A stretch of DNA of 64,000 nt from a virus: IMG/VR virus record IMGVR_UViG_3300028800_000092, positions 1-64,000 of that record; one strand, 5' to 3'. Positions 1 to 8,754 of this stretch are shown here, piece after piece; within the stretch, counting starts at the first letter, position 1, and each line of letters starts with the position of its first letter. The notes under the pieces are model-generated. The model searched no databases. It saw only the letters and a list, made by a program, of their open reading frames with translations, and was not told the origin of the DNA. A program made the position numbers and the translations under genes.

Positions 1-55
1 TTTTGAGCGTGGGTCCCATCTACCTGTAGGGTCCCATTTGCCCCTGTTTACATGG

Positions 56-211
56 GTGTCATTTTTTCGCCTGTAAGTTATTGAAAAATGGATGTCACTT
101 TGTCACTCTATATCCTGTACTATACACCCCCCCCCTCCCCCCTCCCCCCATACGTAAGGGTGACAGACGTGACACCTAGAATCAATAGGTTACGAGCCAA
201 AAAATGACACG
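56..211. repeat. Operator-like array, left copy of an inverted repeat
   Basis: This non-coding segment carries GTGACAC-type half-sites on both sides of a C-rich tract (126-149). TGTCAC words lie at 93-98 and 101-106, and GTGACA/GTGACAC at 160-165 and 169-175, with further partial sites at 56-61 and 205-210. The adjacent sites are about 9 bp apart, roughly one helix turn. Its reverse complement matches 45724-45879 over almost the same length, including 'AGAATCAATA' and 'TTTGTCAC'. It lies upstream of the late region. It could be an operator, an origin or a transcription-control region. The sequence does not decide between these. Confidence 0.7.
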
Positions 212-241
212 AATGTGGAGGGAGATTTATTTTCATATATA

Positions 242-276
242 TGTCAGGAATACCCCCTTGGAACAGACTAATTAAT
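242..276 (+). promoter_or_regulatory. Putative phage sigma-factor promoter for the late region
   Basis: The segment reads TGTCAGGAATA, 11 variable bases, then CAGACTAATTAAT. It matches the blocks CGTCAGAAACC, 11 bases, GAGACTAATTCAAT found on the minus strand at 40990-41025 and 44484-44519 with identical spacing. The two blocks resemble -35 and -10 elements about 15-16 bp apart, as in ECF promoters, and AT-rich sequence lies upstream. It sits 23 bp before the first late gene. Recognition by the phage sigma factor at 47389-47907 is an inference. Confidence 0.55.
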
Positions 277-298
277 GTGAGAGGTGTCGTTTACCCGT

Positions 299-751
299 AT
301 GGCCCGGAACACAGAAAAGAGCTGGTTCAATTCCGCCGCGGAGTTAATTGTCCGACATGGCATGACGATTCGGCAGGCGGTGCTTGAGTTGAACCTAGAT
401 TTGACCGCCCAGGACTGCGACCGGGTATACCATACCAAGGCGTTTCAGGAGATTCTCCGGACCGAGCGGCACAGACTTAACACCGAGATCGCCAACGACC
501 CGAACCGGACCAAGACCAGTCTAATAGGTCTCGGGTACCAGCTAATCCAGAAACTCATTGAGGAAGGACAGTGGGAGAAGGCAATAGCTGGTATTGAAAA
601 GCTGGCGAAGATTGAGGGTTGGAGCGGGGCCGAGAGTCAAATCAATATCTTCCAGGGCCTGACCGCTAAAGATATCGCAGAAGAGAGGGCTCGCATTGAG
701 CAAGAAATCTCCACAATCAAGCCAACTAGTACCGACCCCCGGTACAATTAA
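299..751 (+). CDS. Putative small terminase subunit
   Basis: This 150-residue protein precedes the large terminase by two short genes, which is the usual place for the DNA-recognition subunit of the packaging motor. Residues near the N-terminus ('HGMTIRQAVLELNL') look like a helix-turn-helix. The C-terminal half has a 'LIGLGYQLIQKLIEEGQW' helix and a 'KIEGW' motif common in phage small terminases and packaging adaptors. I chose ATG 299 because GAGAGGTG lies about 12 bases upstream. A GTG at 284 is in frame but overlaps that ribosome site. The assignment rests on position and general features rather than a diagnostic motif. Confidence 0.6.
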   Translation: MARNTEKSWFNSAAELIVRHGMTIRQAVLELNLDLTAQDCDRVYHTKAFQEILRTERHRLNTEIANDPNRTKTSLIGLGYQLIQKLIEEGQWEKAIAGIEKLAKIEGWSGAESQINIFQGLTAKDIAEERARIEQEISTIKPTSTDPRYN

Positions 752-767
752 CCTTATAGGAGCAAAC

Positions 768-1028
768 GTGACATTTAATTTTGGTACCTTCAGTAAGATT
801 CTGTCTATTGGACTGGCGGGGCTGTCTGTAGTTCCCGTGCTAAGTGCAGAGTGGGGCTCCGGTGCCCACTTGCAGACCGTGTCCGATAGCATCCAGGCCG
901 CCGCACAGTTGGCTAGCGCCAGCACTACCGATAAAAACACCCAGAACGAGATTGCCGCAGCCGCTAGTGCCGCCCCCAGTCTGATTGCAGAGATCGCCGC
1001 TTTGGTAAATAGTATTAAGAAGGCTTAA
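768..1028 (+). CDS. Hypothetical protein, 86 residues
   Basis: I do not recognise this protein. It starts at GTG 768 with TAGGAG seven bases upstream. An in-frame ATG at 696 would overlap the terminase gene by 56 bases and is less likely. The N-terminus has a weakly hydrophobic stretch ('ILSIGLAGLSVVPVLSA') and the rest is alanine- and serine-rich and probably helical, ending in lysines. It may be a small virion or membrane-associated protein, but nothing in the sequence fixes a role. Confidence 0.5.
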   Translation: MTFNFGTFSKILSIGLAGLSVVPVLSAEWGSGAHLQTVSDSIQAAAQLASASTTDKNTQNEIAAAASAAPSLIAEIAALVNSIKKA

Positions 1029-1171
1029 TGCGCAGTAAGAGGGCAGTACATCTTAGTTCTAAAGTTTCTATGGAAACAGTTTCGACTGTTGCTTCCGTTA
1101 CTACGAGTTTTAGCCTTGTGCCTTGGCCCGTACTTAGTACTTTCTCACGTAATATCACGTCCACGACTTAA
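1028..1171 (+). CDS. Possible 47-residue protein
   Basis: An ORF starts at the ATG that overlaps the stop of the preceding gene (TAATG) and runs 47 codons. Its product is rich in serine, threonine and valine and has no recognisable motif. The stop-start overlap is the only support, and codon content does not distinguish it from non-coding sequence. The remaining 57 bases before the terminase contain a TATAAT at 1215-1220 but no convincing -35 element. Confidence 0.25.
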   Translation: MRSKRAVHLSSKVSMETVSTVASVTTSFSLVPWPVLSTFSRNITSTT

Positions 1172-1228
1172 AGCGGACACAACTTGGTATGTCGCCCAGA
1201 AACGTTGGGTAACGTATAATATTCATAA

Positions 1229-2791
1229 ATGACTCTACTGGCCCAAACGCTAGCCGCTCTTCCAAACGAGGAACGGCTAGCGGCCCTGAACCTCCTGGAA
1301 AAGAAGCGTCGAGAACAGAACTTCATTAAGTACTGGACGGCGACCAAGGCGCAGGAGCCCCTGTTCCCCAAGTTCACTAAGGACATTAAGGTATTTGGGC
1401 TACTGGGAGGCAACCGGTCAGGGAAAACGGAGGTTGGGGCGTTCATCGCTGCGGCCTGGGCCCTAGGAAAAGACTACTTCAAGGACGAGCCGGCTTGGGA
1501 GTTCGTAAAGGACCTGCCGATTCCGAGCCCGCCGGTAACTGTATGGGTCGTGGGCCTGGACTTCCCTACACTTAGGGATGTGATCTGGGGTGAGAAGCTC
1601 CGCTTCGGCAAGAACCACGCGGCGCTGATACCCAAAGACCCTTCAGTTATTACCCGTACGAACGACAATGAGTTTCTGATTCACCTAGCGAACGGTTCAA
1701 AGATCATCGGCAAGAGCGCCGAGTCAGGACGTGAAAAGTTCCAGAGCGCTTCAGTTGATCTAGTCTGGATTGACGAAGAGCCAGAAGTGGAGATATTCGA
1801 CGAGTGCTTTCAGAGAACAGCCGACTGCGCCGGAAAGATACTTCTTACTCTCACGCCTCTTACTGACATTGCGAGCGGCGTCAAAACGCCGTGGGTATTT
1901 GACCTGTATCAGGACTTCAAGGCTGGCAAGAAGGACCTTGAGTTTGTTCAGTTAAGTGTATTAGATAATCCATATATTCCTCCGGAAGAGAAGGACAGGC
2001 TCAAAGAGAAATGGGCGGGGCACTTCGAAGAGAAAGCAAGACTGTACGGGGAGTTTGTTCAGAAGTCGGGGCTGGTTTATCCGATGTGGAAACCCAGCGT
2101 TCATATGATCGACCCGAGTCCGATACCCCGCCATGCTAAACGAATTGTATCTATTGACCCCGCCGCAACCGGAACTACAGCAGCCGTTGCTGCTGCGATC
2201 TACCCCAACGGGGATATCCATATATACGACGAATACTACGAACGAGACCTCGTCGTTAGCGAACACGCAAAGAACATGCTTACCCGGTTTGGCGACCGTA
2301 AGATTGATCTTTGGCTCATTGACCCCAAGTGGAGTTCACAGAGAAACGCCGATAACCACAAAAGTGGCCTCCAGCTCTATCGAGACGCCGGAATCCCCGT
2401 CCGTCCCGCTGAAGTCGGACAAGACTACGGGATGAATGAAAGTAGGGAGTACTTGAATGCCACGAGCGCGAATGATACGCGGCATCCGAGAGTCTTTGTA
2501 TTCAAAACGTGCCAGAACTTTAAGTGGGAGATCGAGCACTATACCTGGGCGTTCTTTGAAAAGGGAGATCAAAAGGGACTCAGCAAAGACAAGCCAGTCA
2601 AGAAGCACGACCACTTAATGAATGCTTTTCAATACCTCTGTGCCATGCAGCCCAGGGGACTACGTAACCAGGGCAAGGCCAGTATGGCCGATAAGATGCA
2701 AGAGGCTATGCGAAATAGCTATACGGTTCCGGGCCAAGGCGGGGACCGATTCCAGGACTTTAATAGAGGACAGACAACGTTTTTACGCTAA
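1229..2791 (+). CDS. Large terminase subunit
   Basis: This 520-residue protein is the packaging motor that drives DNA into the prohead and cuts the concatemer. The ATPase domain has a Walker A 'GGNRSGKT' at residues 60-67 and a Walker B 'VDLVWIDEEP' near 175-185. The C-terminal RNase H-like nuclease has three acidic blocks: 'SIDPA' (about 308), 'LIDPK' (about 367) and 'HDHLMNAF' (about 460). Length and order fit podovirus terminases. The preceding frame runs into this ATG and the next gene overlaps its stop (TAATG), so translation is probably coupled. Confidence 0.95.
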   Translation: MTLLAQTLAALPNEERLAALNLLEKKRREQNFIKYWTATKAQEPLFPKFTKDIKVFGLLGGNRSGKTEVGAFIAAAWALGKDYFKDEPAWEFVKDLPIPSPPVTVWVVGLDFPTLRDVIWGEKLRFGKNHAALIPKDPSVITRTNDNEFLIHLANGSKIIGKSAESGREKFQSASVDLVWIDEEPEVEIFDECFQRTADCAGKILLTLTPLTDIASGVKTPWVFDLYQDFKAGKKDLEFVQLSVLDNPYIPPEEKDRLKEKWAGHFEEKARLYGEFVQKSGLVYPMWKPSVHMIDPSPIPRHAKRIVSIDPAATGTTAAVAAAIYPNGDIHIYDEYYERDLVVSEHAKNMLTRFGDRKIDLWLIDPKWSSQRNADNHKSGLQLYRDAGIPVRPAEVGQDYGMNESREYLNATSANDTRHPRVFVFKTCQNFKWEIEHYTWAFFEKGDQKGLSKDKPVKKHDHLMNAFQYLCAMQPRGLRNQGKASMADKMQEAMRNSYTVPGQGGDRFQDFNRGQTTFLR

Positions 2792-3006
2792 TGGATAAAA
2801 GCACAGTAGAAGCATTACGCCAGTATCGCGAAGCAAAAGAGAAGTGGGACGAACAGAACCAAGGTAGTACCCAAGGACAAGGGGCTATCGGTGGTGGCTT
2901 TATAGGCCAATGGCCTCCCCAGCAACCTTGTCCTAATTGTGGGCGCTGTCCGACCTACGGTCGTGGGGGCTATGCGCAGCCGTACTACGGACCTTATTAC
3001 TATTAA
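2791..3006 (+). CDS. Small Gly/Tyr/Pro-rich protein with a Cys cluster
   Basis: This 71-residue protein starts at an ATG overlapping the terminase stop. It has a charged helical N-terminus, a glycine- and glutamine-rich middle, a 'CPNCGRC' cluster that may bind metal, and a tyrosine-rich tail ending 'PYYGPYYY'. Proteins with such low-complexity tails occur in late phage regions, but I cannot assign a function. Confidence 0.6.
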   Translation: MDKSTVEALRQYREAKEKWDEQNQGSTQGQGAIGGGFIGQWPPQQPCPNCGRCPTYGRGGYAQPYYGPYYY

Positions 3007-3021
3007 TTGTGTGAGGGCACA

Positions 3022-3807
3022 GTGGAACCAGTTAAGATAGAGGTACAGCTCGATGAGCTGCGTAAAAAGCACCTGTTCATTGCAACGCCGGCGTATAGTG
3101 GCGGGATGCACTGTTCATATGTACAGAGTTTATTGGACCTACAGCGAACGCTGTTAACATACGGTATTCCCCATACCATACAGTTCATGTTCAATGAGAG
3201 TTTAATCAGTAGGGCCCGTAATAAGTTGGCGGAGCTCTTCCTGAAGTCCGAGGCCACGCACCTTCTGTTCATTGATGCGGACATAGAGTTCGACCCGAAT
3301 GATGTGCTGCTACTTCTGCACTTCGACAAGGACCTAATCGGCGGGGCCTATCCACTTAAGACCATTAATTGGGAAGGCGTCAAGAAGGCTATCGCCAAGA
3401 ACCCGGACATTAGCGCCGCGGAGCTAGTGAACCAAGGCGCACAGTGGAGCACGCATCCATTTGAAGGCCGCATGACCATGCCGGCCGTGACGCCTATAGA
3501 GGTTCAGGAACTAGCCACCGGGTTCATGCTGATTTCCCGTAAGGTCTTCGAGACCCTGAAGCCGCATGTACCGACCTATACCCCGCCCTCGAACGATGCG
3601 CATTACCCGAATCCGGCGCATGACTACTTCTTCGTAGGGGTATGCAACGACCGGTACGAGAGCGAGGACTACAGTTTCTGCCGTCGTTGGCGCGAACTTG
3701 ACGGTCAAGTATGGCTCTGCCCCTGGATTAAGCTGAACCACTTCGGTTCATATGGCTTCCGGGGCGATATGATTTCTCTAGCGAATAACCTGGGCGAGAT
3801 TAGCTAG
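3022..3807 (+). CDS. Glycosyltransferase-like protein (GT-A fold)
   Basis: The protein resembles phage GT-A glycosyltransferases. It opens with a nucleotide-sugar-binding strand ('LFIATPAYSGGMHCSYV'), contains a metal-binding DxD in 'LLFIDADIEF', and later has 'ATGFMLISRKVF' and 'SEDYSFCRRW', the usual acceptor-side blocks. GTG 3022 is preferred because GAGGG lies four bases upstream. A TTG at 3007 is in frame. It sits between the terminase and the head genes, so it may modify a virion protein or be packaged. The sugar and acceptor are unknown. Confidence 0.75.
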   Translation: MEPVKIEVQLDELRKKHLFIATPAYSGGMHCSYVQSLLDLQRTLLTYGIPHTIQFMFNESLISRARNKLAELFLKSEATHLLFIDADIEFDPNDVLLLLHFDKDLIGGAYPLKTINWEGVKKAIAKNPDISAAELVNQGAQWSTHPFEGRMTMPAVTPIEVQELATGFMLISRKVFETLKPHVPTYTPPSNDAHYPNPAHDYFFVGVCNDRYESEDYSFCRRWRELDGQVWLCPWIKLNHFGSYGFRGDMISLANNLGEIS

Positions 3808-3847
3808 GAACCTGTAATACAAATAACAAGAAAGAAAGGTAAACACC

Positions 3848-4195
3848 TTGAGTATCAATGCTGTAAATATTACCTATACTACTAGCGCCCCGGTTGCCGG
3901 CGGCTCTACTATTCTCGCCTTCGGCGGGAGCTCGCTCCTGGAGTTCTCGTACGTAGGTACCGCTACAGTCACCGGTGACGGTTCGACCACTAGCGCAACT
4001 ATTAACTTGATTGATGGCACGAACGTGCTGCCCTGGGTTCCGACTGGCCTCATCCTCCAACGAACCGGCGGCAACGCTGCGAACTCCATTGTGAGCTACG
4101 TGAGTTCCGTGACCAACGCCGCCGCGACCGTGACCTTTAGCGCCGCGCCCGGTAACAACGCTTCAGTGAACTATCTCGTACTCGTGCTTAAGTAA
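3848..4195 (+). CDS. Putative small virion protein, beta-rich
   Basis: This 115-residue protein begins at TTG 3848 behind an AGAAAGG ribosome site. The sequence alternates short hydrophobic strands with Gly, Ser, Thr and Asn, with no charged helices, as in head-decoration or fibre proteins. Its composition resembles the gene product at 4399-5067. The family is not identified. Its place before the portal suggests a head-associated role. Confidence 0.6.
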   Translation: MSINAVNITYTTSAPVAGGSTILAFGGSSLLEFSYVGTATVTGDGSTTSATINLIDGTNVLPWVPTGLILQRTGGNAANSIVSYVSSVTNAAATVTFSAAPGNNASVNYLVLVLK

Positions 4196-4214
4196 GAAGT
4201 AAGGGGGCAAACCT

Positions 4215-4418
4215 ATGGAGAACAGTTGTCATGGCGAGCATCGGCTCTTCGTCGCGGAAGTAATCGGCGTCGAGTCCGAAGGCAAGGTGACCGTAGTGCT
4301 GGTCTGTACAGCCTGTGGTAGAGTCCAGTTCACCGATCATCAGGTCGCCACTCCAGGTTCAAGTCTCAGGCTACTTAGACAAGAAAGAGAGATACCCAAT
4401 GGCCCTCTTCAAGGGTGA
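4215..4418 (+). CDS. Small zinc-ribbon-like protein
   Basis: A 67-residue protein with 'CHGEH' near the start and 'CTACG' in the middle, a spacing that suggests a zinc ribbon. ATG 4215 follows AGGGGGCAAACCT. The 3' end overlaps the start of the next gene by 20 bases. No specific function is visible. Confidence 0.6.
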   Translation: MENSCHGEHRLFVAEVIGVESEGKVTVVLVCTACGRVQFTDHQVATPGSSLRLLRQEREIPNGPLQG

Positions 4419-5067
4419 AGCACTACCTGAAGTAAAAGATATTTCATTTAGCAGGCGTACTGCGCCGACTGTCTCGAACCCGAACGCTATCGTTTGGCTC
4501 GACCAGGTGCAGGGTTCCCTGCTCGGCGTAGTCGCCCAGACAAACGTAGCGCCGGAGCTCCTGTGCTACCAGAACACTACTCCAGTTAACTGTACAAATA
4601 CCGCTAACGTGACTACATTAATGACCGCGCCTATTAACATTAATTTAGTTAATGCCGTAGGTAAGGTCCTGAAGGTTCATGCGGCGGGATACTACAATAC
4701 CGGTACGCCGACTGGCGGTCCTACTGCGCTGACGTTTGTCGTGGCTATGGGCGGTACGAACGTACTTTCGTATACGACTGCGGCTACTACGAACTCAGCG
4801 ACTACGATGCCCTGGCAGATTAATGGAACTGTGGACGTTGTGAACAACGGTGTTAATGCTAATGTAGAAGCCCATGCGGCCTTGGCCATTACGCTCGGCA
4901 CCAATGCGAACGCTGCCACGACTACGTACCTCGACAGCAATAACGCCGTCGTAGGAACCATTAACTTGCAGGCTAACGCAAATGTAGCGCTCATTGTCTC
5001 GCAGGCACATACGGACGCCACCACGTCCATTGTCCAGCGCATCATGACTGTAACGGTAGCAAACTAA
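4399..5067 (+). CDS. Putative virion surface (decoration or fibre) protein
   Basis: The frame is open from 4315, but ATG 4399 after AAGAAAGAGAG is the better start and gives 222 residues. The protein is rich in Thr, Asn, Ala and Val with regular beta-strand periodicity and almost no charged residues after the first 30. This is typical of phage surface proteins. It probably forms a head decoration or short fibre. No family motif is recognised. Confidence 0.65.
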   Translation: MALFKGEALPEVKDISFSRRTAPTVSNPNAIVWLDQVQGSLLGVVAQTNVAPELLCYQNTTPVNCTNTANVTTLMTAPININLVNAVGKVLKVHAAGYYNTGTPTGGPTALTFVVAMGGTNVLSYTTAATTNSATTMPWQINGTVDVVNNGVNANVEAHAALAITLGTNANAATTTYLDSNNAVVGTINLQANANVALIVSQAHTDATTSIVQRIMTVTVAN

Positions 5068-5068
5068 T

Positions 5069-5350
5069 ATGAGCGACTACAAAATAATGAACCCCGGCAA
5101 GCCGGATGAAAACACTCCTGCGAACCCGTGCACTGAAGTTCCTGGAACCCAGTGGCGGGTCGGAACGGTAGAACCTGACCGTTCCGTGCAGGAGGTCTGT
5201 TTTCACGACGAGGGGCAGCACGATGAGATCACGACCATCGACTGCTCCCGGTACGGAAGCGATTATGAACCGAGGCCCCTGTTGCCTCGGCGAAGCGATA
5301 TGCCCCCTGTGGGACCGTACCCTAGCCCCAGTCGTCCGGGAAGTAAGTAA
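5069..5350 (+). CDS. Hypothetical protein, 93 residues
   Basis: The gene starts two bases after the preceding stop (TAATATG). The product is acidic in the middle and proline- and arginine-rich at the C-terminus ('PLLPRRSDMPPVGPYPSP'), so it is probably disordered. Three cysteines are scattered and form no clear metal site. It belongs to the late operon by position only. Confidence 0.6.
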   Translation: MSDYKIMNPGKPDENTPANPCTEVPGTQWRVGTVEPDRSVQEVCFHDEGQHDEITTIDCSRYGSDYEPRPLLPRRSDMPPVGPYPSPSRPGSK

Positions 5351-5365
5351 CAATGGAGGGTGACC

Positions 5366-5731
5366 ATGATTGCAGGCGTGGCTCTGACCCTTCTGTTGAC
5401 CGCGTTCGATGGGTACATAAGCTATAGGCGGATAAAGGCCTACGGGAAACTAGCGGAAGTTAATATGCTAGTCCGGCAGGTAATTACAGACTTCGGTCTG
5501 GCCGCGGGGCTCACAGTTGGAGCCCTATATAACTTATGTATCCTCGGAGCATTACTGTACTTTAAGCTCCCGAGCGCCATCTGGTTCTGGTGCGGAACCA
5601 AGTTCGGGCTCTGCTTGATGCAATTAAAGAGTATGCAAATGGAGTCATTTGTAGAGAGGGTGCTCGCTGCTGCAAAGCAGCGGCAAGCTAACAAGGTTAC
5701 TGGCCCGATGGTGTCGCCCTCCACCCAGTAA
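5366..5731 (+). CDS. Small membrane protein
   Basis: ATG 5366 follows GGAGGG by five bases. A GTG at 5360 is also in frame. The 121-residue product has a hydrophobic N-terminal segment ('IAGVALTLLLTAF') and two more in the middle ('LAAGLTVGALYNLCILGALLYF' region and 'AIWFWCGTKFGLCL'), then a basic, soluble tail. This topology would fit a holin-like or other inner-membrane phage protein. No lysis enzyme is adjacent, so the role is open. Confidence 0.6.
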   Translation: MIAGVALTLLLTAFDGYISYRRIKAYGKLAEVNMLVRQVITDFGLAAGLTVGALYNLCILGALLYFKLPSAIWFWCGTKFGLCLMQLKSMQMESFVERVLAAAKQRQANKVTGPMVSPSTQ

Positions 5732-5783
5732 CTAGTCAGTGTAGTACACTAAGGCTAGTTACTAAGGGCCAGTACAAGTTCAT

Positions 5784-6077
5784 ATGGATACATTACAAGA
5801 AGTTCTAGGGAAAGTCGCCTCCGGCGAGACGCCGCTTTATTGCGCGAAGCACTTTTATACCCCGAGCCGGGTCTCTAACCCCACTAAAGGTTGTAGCGAT
5901 TGTTGGCGGGTCTTCTATTGGACCCTATATGCCAAGACCCCCCCGGACGACCGCGAGGACTTCGTAGAGGGCATGGATATGGTAGTTCATAAAATGCTCG
6001 AACATGAACGTACCGGGACCTGGGATTTCAAGCCCGAATTAAATATAGAAAGTATAGAGCTCGAAAATGGCAACTAG
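5784..6077 (+). CDS. Small protein with a possible Cys/His metal site
   Basis: A 97-residue protein with 'YCAKHF' followed by 'GCSDCW', four potential zinc ligands with an 18-residue spacer, then an acidic helical C-terminus. It starts at ATG 5784 with no strong ribosome site and overlaps the next gene by 11 bases. Function is unknown. Confidence 0.6.
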   Translation: MDTLQEVLGKVASGETPLYCAKHFYTPSRVSNPTKGCSDCWRVFYWTLYAKTPPDDREDFVEGMDMVVHKMLEHERTGTWDFKPELNIESIELENGN

Positions 6078-6414
6078 TATCTTTAAATTAACCCCCAGCG
6101 CACCCGTAAAGGCCCTCGACGCTGCTTCGGGTAATAGCGTACTTAGTAGTATTTTCACCTGCCCGAAGTCCGTAGCCGGTAGTCCGTATACAATTACATG
6201 GCAAATTACCGCCACGGGTTCTCCAATGTCCGTGAGCACTAGCCTATTGGCTAGTCTCGATGGCGTTAATTTCGAGGAAGTGGACTCCAGTACTACAGAG
6301 GAGATTCGAGTGCTTGCGGCCTTTCCGGCCGCGTTCTATCAGATTGAACTTGATTCGATTACCGGTGGGACGATGCCTACAGTTACCGTATGGCTTATGG
6401 TTACAAATATTTAA
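6067..6414 (+). CDS. Putative small virion protein, beta-sandwich-like
   Basis: This 115-residue protein overlaps the previous gene by 11 bases. It has repeated short strands and the phrases 'TITWQITATG' and 'SLLASLDGVNF', which recall phage proteins that describe a beta-sandwich head or tail accessory subunit. It is probably structural. No family is named. Confidence 0.6.
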   Translation: MATSIFKLTPSAPVKALDAASGNSVLSSIFTCPKSVAGSPYTITWQITATGSPMSVSTSLLASLDGVNFEEVDSSTTEEIRVLAAFPAAFYQIELDSITGGTMPTVTVWLMVTNI

Positions 6415-6429
6415 AGGAGATTACATTAA

Positions 6430-6654
6430 ATGTCTGGACTTCTCGGAGCAGTAAACGATCAGGTTGCGCTTTGTGGGACCGATTCAGGAGTAACTGTAGA
6501 GGCTGCAGCGGACCTACTTGGCTATGTGGCACAGAACTACGGGTCCGATGAGGCCCTAATTGGCAAGGCCGCGGACGTAAACACTAAGGTCAATACAGTA
6601 GACCAGGACCTGGCGCTCTTGACCACTGATGTAGCGCTTCCCCCTAAGCCGTAA
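6430..6654 (+). CDS. Hypothetical small late protein
   Basis: The gene is preceded by AAAGGAG with good spacing. The 74-residue acidic product is mostly helical and has no Cys or membrane segment apart from one cysteine at 15. It lies directly before the portal gene and might be a minor head component. The sequence gives no more. Confidence 0.6.
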   Translation: MSGLLGAVNDQVALCGTDSGVTVEAAADLLGYVAQNYGSDEALIGKAADVNTKVNTVDQDLALLTTDVALPPKP

Positions 6655-6678
6655 ATGTAGTAGAGGGCACACTTTTAA

Positions 6679-8754
6679 ATGTTAGATCAAATGACAACTA
6701 ATGCCGGGAAGCCGTCGGGGATGACCCCTGACAACCCGGTACTGAATAAGGTCATCGACGCGCTGCGGCGTATGCGGTACTTTAGGCGTCAGTACGACCA
6801 GCGACGCGCGTACTTTTACCGGCAGTATCTGGGTCAACGCGACCAGCGGTACTTCCCGGATAATGTAACGCCTAGGGCAAATACGTTTGTTCCGTACCCG
6901 CTTAGTAACGTAGAGACTACGGTTTCTCGTGTTGATGACGCGTTCTTTTCGTTCGACCCCTGGTTCGAATGCAAGCCCCGCTCGGCTATGGACGACCCTG
7001 CCGCTGAGAACATGGGGCTCGTTTTGCATGATAGGTTAAAGAAGGCCGGCTTCAAGGGGATGTTCGAGGCGCTCGTACGTAACATTAATATATACGGCCA
7101 CTCGGGGATGAAGGTAGACTGGGACTGGGACTACGACATTGTTACCTATGCGCAACCGCAGTTTGCGATAGGCCCTGACGGGCAGCCGCTAATGCAGCCG
7201 CAGATGACACCTCAAGGGCTACAGATGGCACCGGTGATTACGGGGTATCTGCCTGCCCAGAAGAAGGTGCCACGCAATCGGCCGAAGTTTATACCTATAG
7301 ATGTATATGATCTATTAATTGACCCTGACGGTGGTATCATCGCGCACTTGACAGAGAAGACCCTGGGGCAAATAATGCGCGAGCAGGAGAACAGTACCCA
7401 AGCGGCAATGGAGGACCCGAGCGGAGCCAAGCAACCGCTCTACCTAGACGAGGGCCTACAGCAGCTAGTTCAGAGAGTCCAGACGGCCGAGCCCAAGGAC
7501 CCGATGAATGTAGTGATAAGGCTGGCTGAGGTCTGGGACGACTATGCGCAGACGCAGACGATCTTAACGTTCGGAGAAGACAGTGAAGCAATTTCGTGGA
7601 AGGACCTTCGCGCCAGTTATCGCGCGACCAGTTATTCCCCGTTCAAACGTAAGGTATACGCCGGGGAGGCTATCCTCCTTTATCACGGCCGTAATCCTTT
7701 CGCTCATGGACGAAACCCTATTCTCCACACTTCCTTTATAAAGATTCCAAATGAAATCTACGGCCTAGGAAACATTGAACTTATCTCCGACTTGACTGAA
7801 GCCTACAATAGCTTCACGAACATGATTTCGGATAACTGGAACCTGGGTATTAACCGGCGCTATGCGTACGACATGAGCATGGACATTGACCATGATTCAT
7901 TGAATAACTTTAATACGCCGGGTGGCAAGGTCGCTGTGAACGGTGACCCGACCAAGACGATTTTCCCGTTGCCGTTCTTTACCCCGCAGGCGGGCGACTA
8001 TACGATACTTGAAGTCTACAAGGGCATGATTGAAATGACTTCGGGGATATCTGACTTCTATGCCAAGGGTATAGGGAGTCCAACCAATAACAAGACCAGT
8101 ACCGGCATTAGTTCAGTTATCAATGAAAGTAACTACAGGTTCAAGCTGTTCATTAGGAACCTGGAACTAGATGTCCTTCAGCCTCTCTTGGTCATGTGCG
8201 CTAGCATGATTCAGCAGTATGTGGCCGACCCGATAGAGGTTCAGATTACAGGGAACCAACCGGCGATTCCCAAGTTCACTCAGTTGAGTCCCGAGGACTT
8301 GATTGGTACCTTTGAGTTCGAGCTCGTCGCCGCTAACTATGCAAGTAACAAGGTAGTGCGGCAGAGAACGCTCTTGGAGTTCGTCCAGCTCATGGGCCAG
8401 AGCCCCTACATTAACCAGTATGAGGGCATCAAGGAACTCGCGAAGGTATTCGAAATCCGGAACATTAATAGACTCCTGTACACGCAGGAGCAGGTCCAGC
8501 AAATGCAACAGGCCCAGCAGGCCCAGCAAATCGAAATGATGATCTTTGAGCATATGCTGAACACCGAAGGTAAAGCGCGCTTGACTCAGAGCAAACCGAT
8601 GCCGACTGGTGGGGGCCAAGGTAAAGGCGGCGGACCCAAGACGTACAAGGTTCAGCCGATATCTGGAGCTGGCCTTGAGGGACACATCCGTGAATTCGCA
8701 CAAGCACACGGGGCCCGAGCAATGGGCCTCGATAAACTAGCAGATGAGGGCTAA
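6679..8754 (+). CDS. Portal (head-tail connector) protein
   Basis: At 691 residues this matches podovirus portals that form the dodecameric ring through which DNA enters and leaves. The N-terminal half has 'YPLSNVETTVSRVDDAFF' and 'GHSGMKVDWDWDYD', the middle has 'GRNPILHTSFIKIPNEIYG' and 'SDLTEAYNSF', and the C-terminal part has a glutamine-rich helix ('QQMQQAQQAQQ'). These are standard features of the family. It follows the terminase by several small genes and precedes scaffold and capsid. Confidence 0.9.
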   Translation: MLDQMTTNAGKPSGMTPDNPVLNKVIDALRRMRYFRRQYDQRRAYFYRQYLGQRDQRYFPDNVTPRANTFVPYPLSNVETTVSRVDDAFFSFDPWFECKPRSAMDDPAAENMGLVLHDRLKKAGFKGMFEALVRNINIYGHSGMKVDWDWDYDIVTYAQPQFAIGPDGQPLMQPQMTPQGLQMAPVITGYLPAQKKVPRNRPKFIPIDVYDLLIDPDGGIIAHLTEKTLGQIMREQENSTQAAMEDPSGAKQPLYLDEGLQQLVQRVQTAEPKDPMNVVIRLAEVWDDYAQTQTILTFGEDSEAISWKDLRASYRATSYSPFKRKVYAGEAILLYHGRNPFAHGRNPILHTSFIKIPNEIYGLGNIELISDLTEAYNSFTNMISDNWNLGINRRYAYDMSMDIDHDSLNNFNTPGGKVAVNGDPTKTIFPLPFFTPQAGDYTILEVYKGMIEMTSGISDFYAKGIGSPTNNKTSTGISSVINESNYRFKLFIRNLELDVLQPLLVMCASMIQQYVADPIEVQITGNQPAIPKFTQLSPEDLIGTFEFELVAANYASNKVVRQRTLLEFVQLMGQSPYINQYEGIKELAKVFEIRNINRLLYTQEQVQQMQQAQQAQQIEMMIFEHMLNTEGKARLTQSKPMPTGGGQGKGGGPKTYKVQPISGAGLEGHIREFAQAHGARAMGLDKLADEG

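Noticed and set aside
542-940. Minus-strand 132-codon frame over the small terminase and next gene
   Set aside because: It is antisense to two well supported genes with ribosome sites and has no domain pattern.
1191-1232. TATAAT at 1215-1220 as a promoter for the large terminase
   Set aside because: No -35 element lies at the correct distance, and the gene is probably read from upstream by coupling.
8167-8709. Minus-strand 180-codon frame in the portal gene
   Set aside because: It is a shadow of the portal reading frame. The composition (many Leu, Arg, Ser) is that of an antisense frame.
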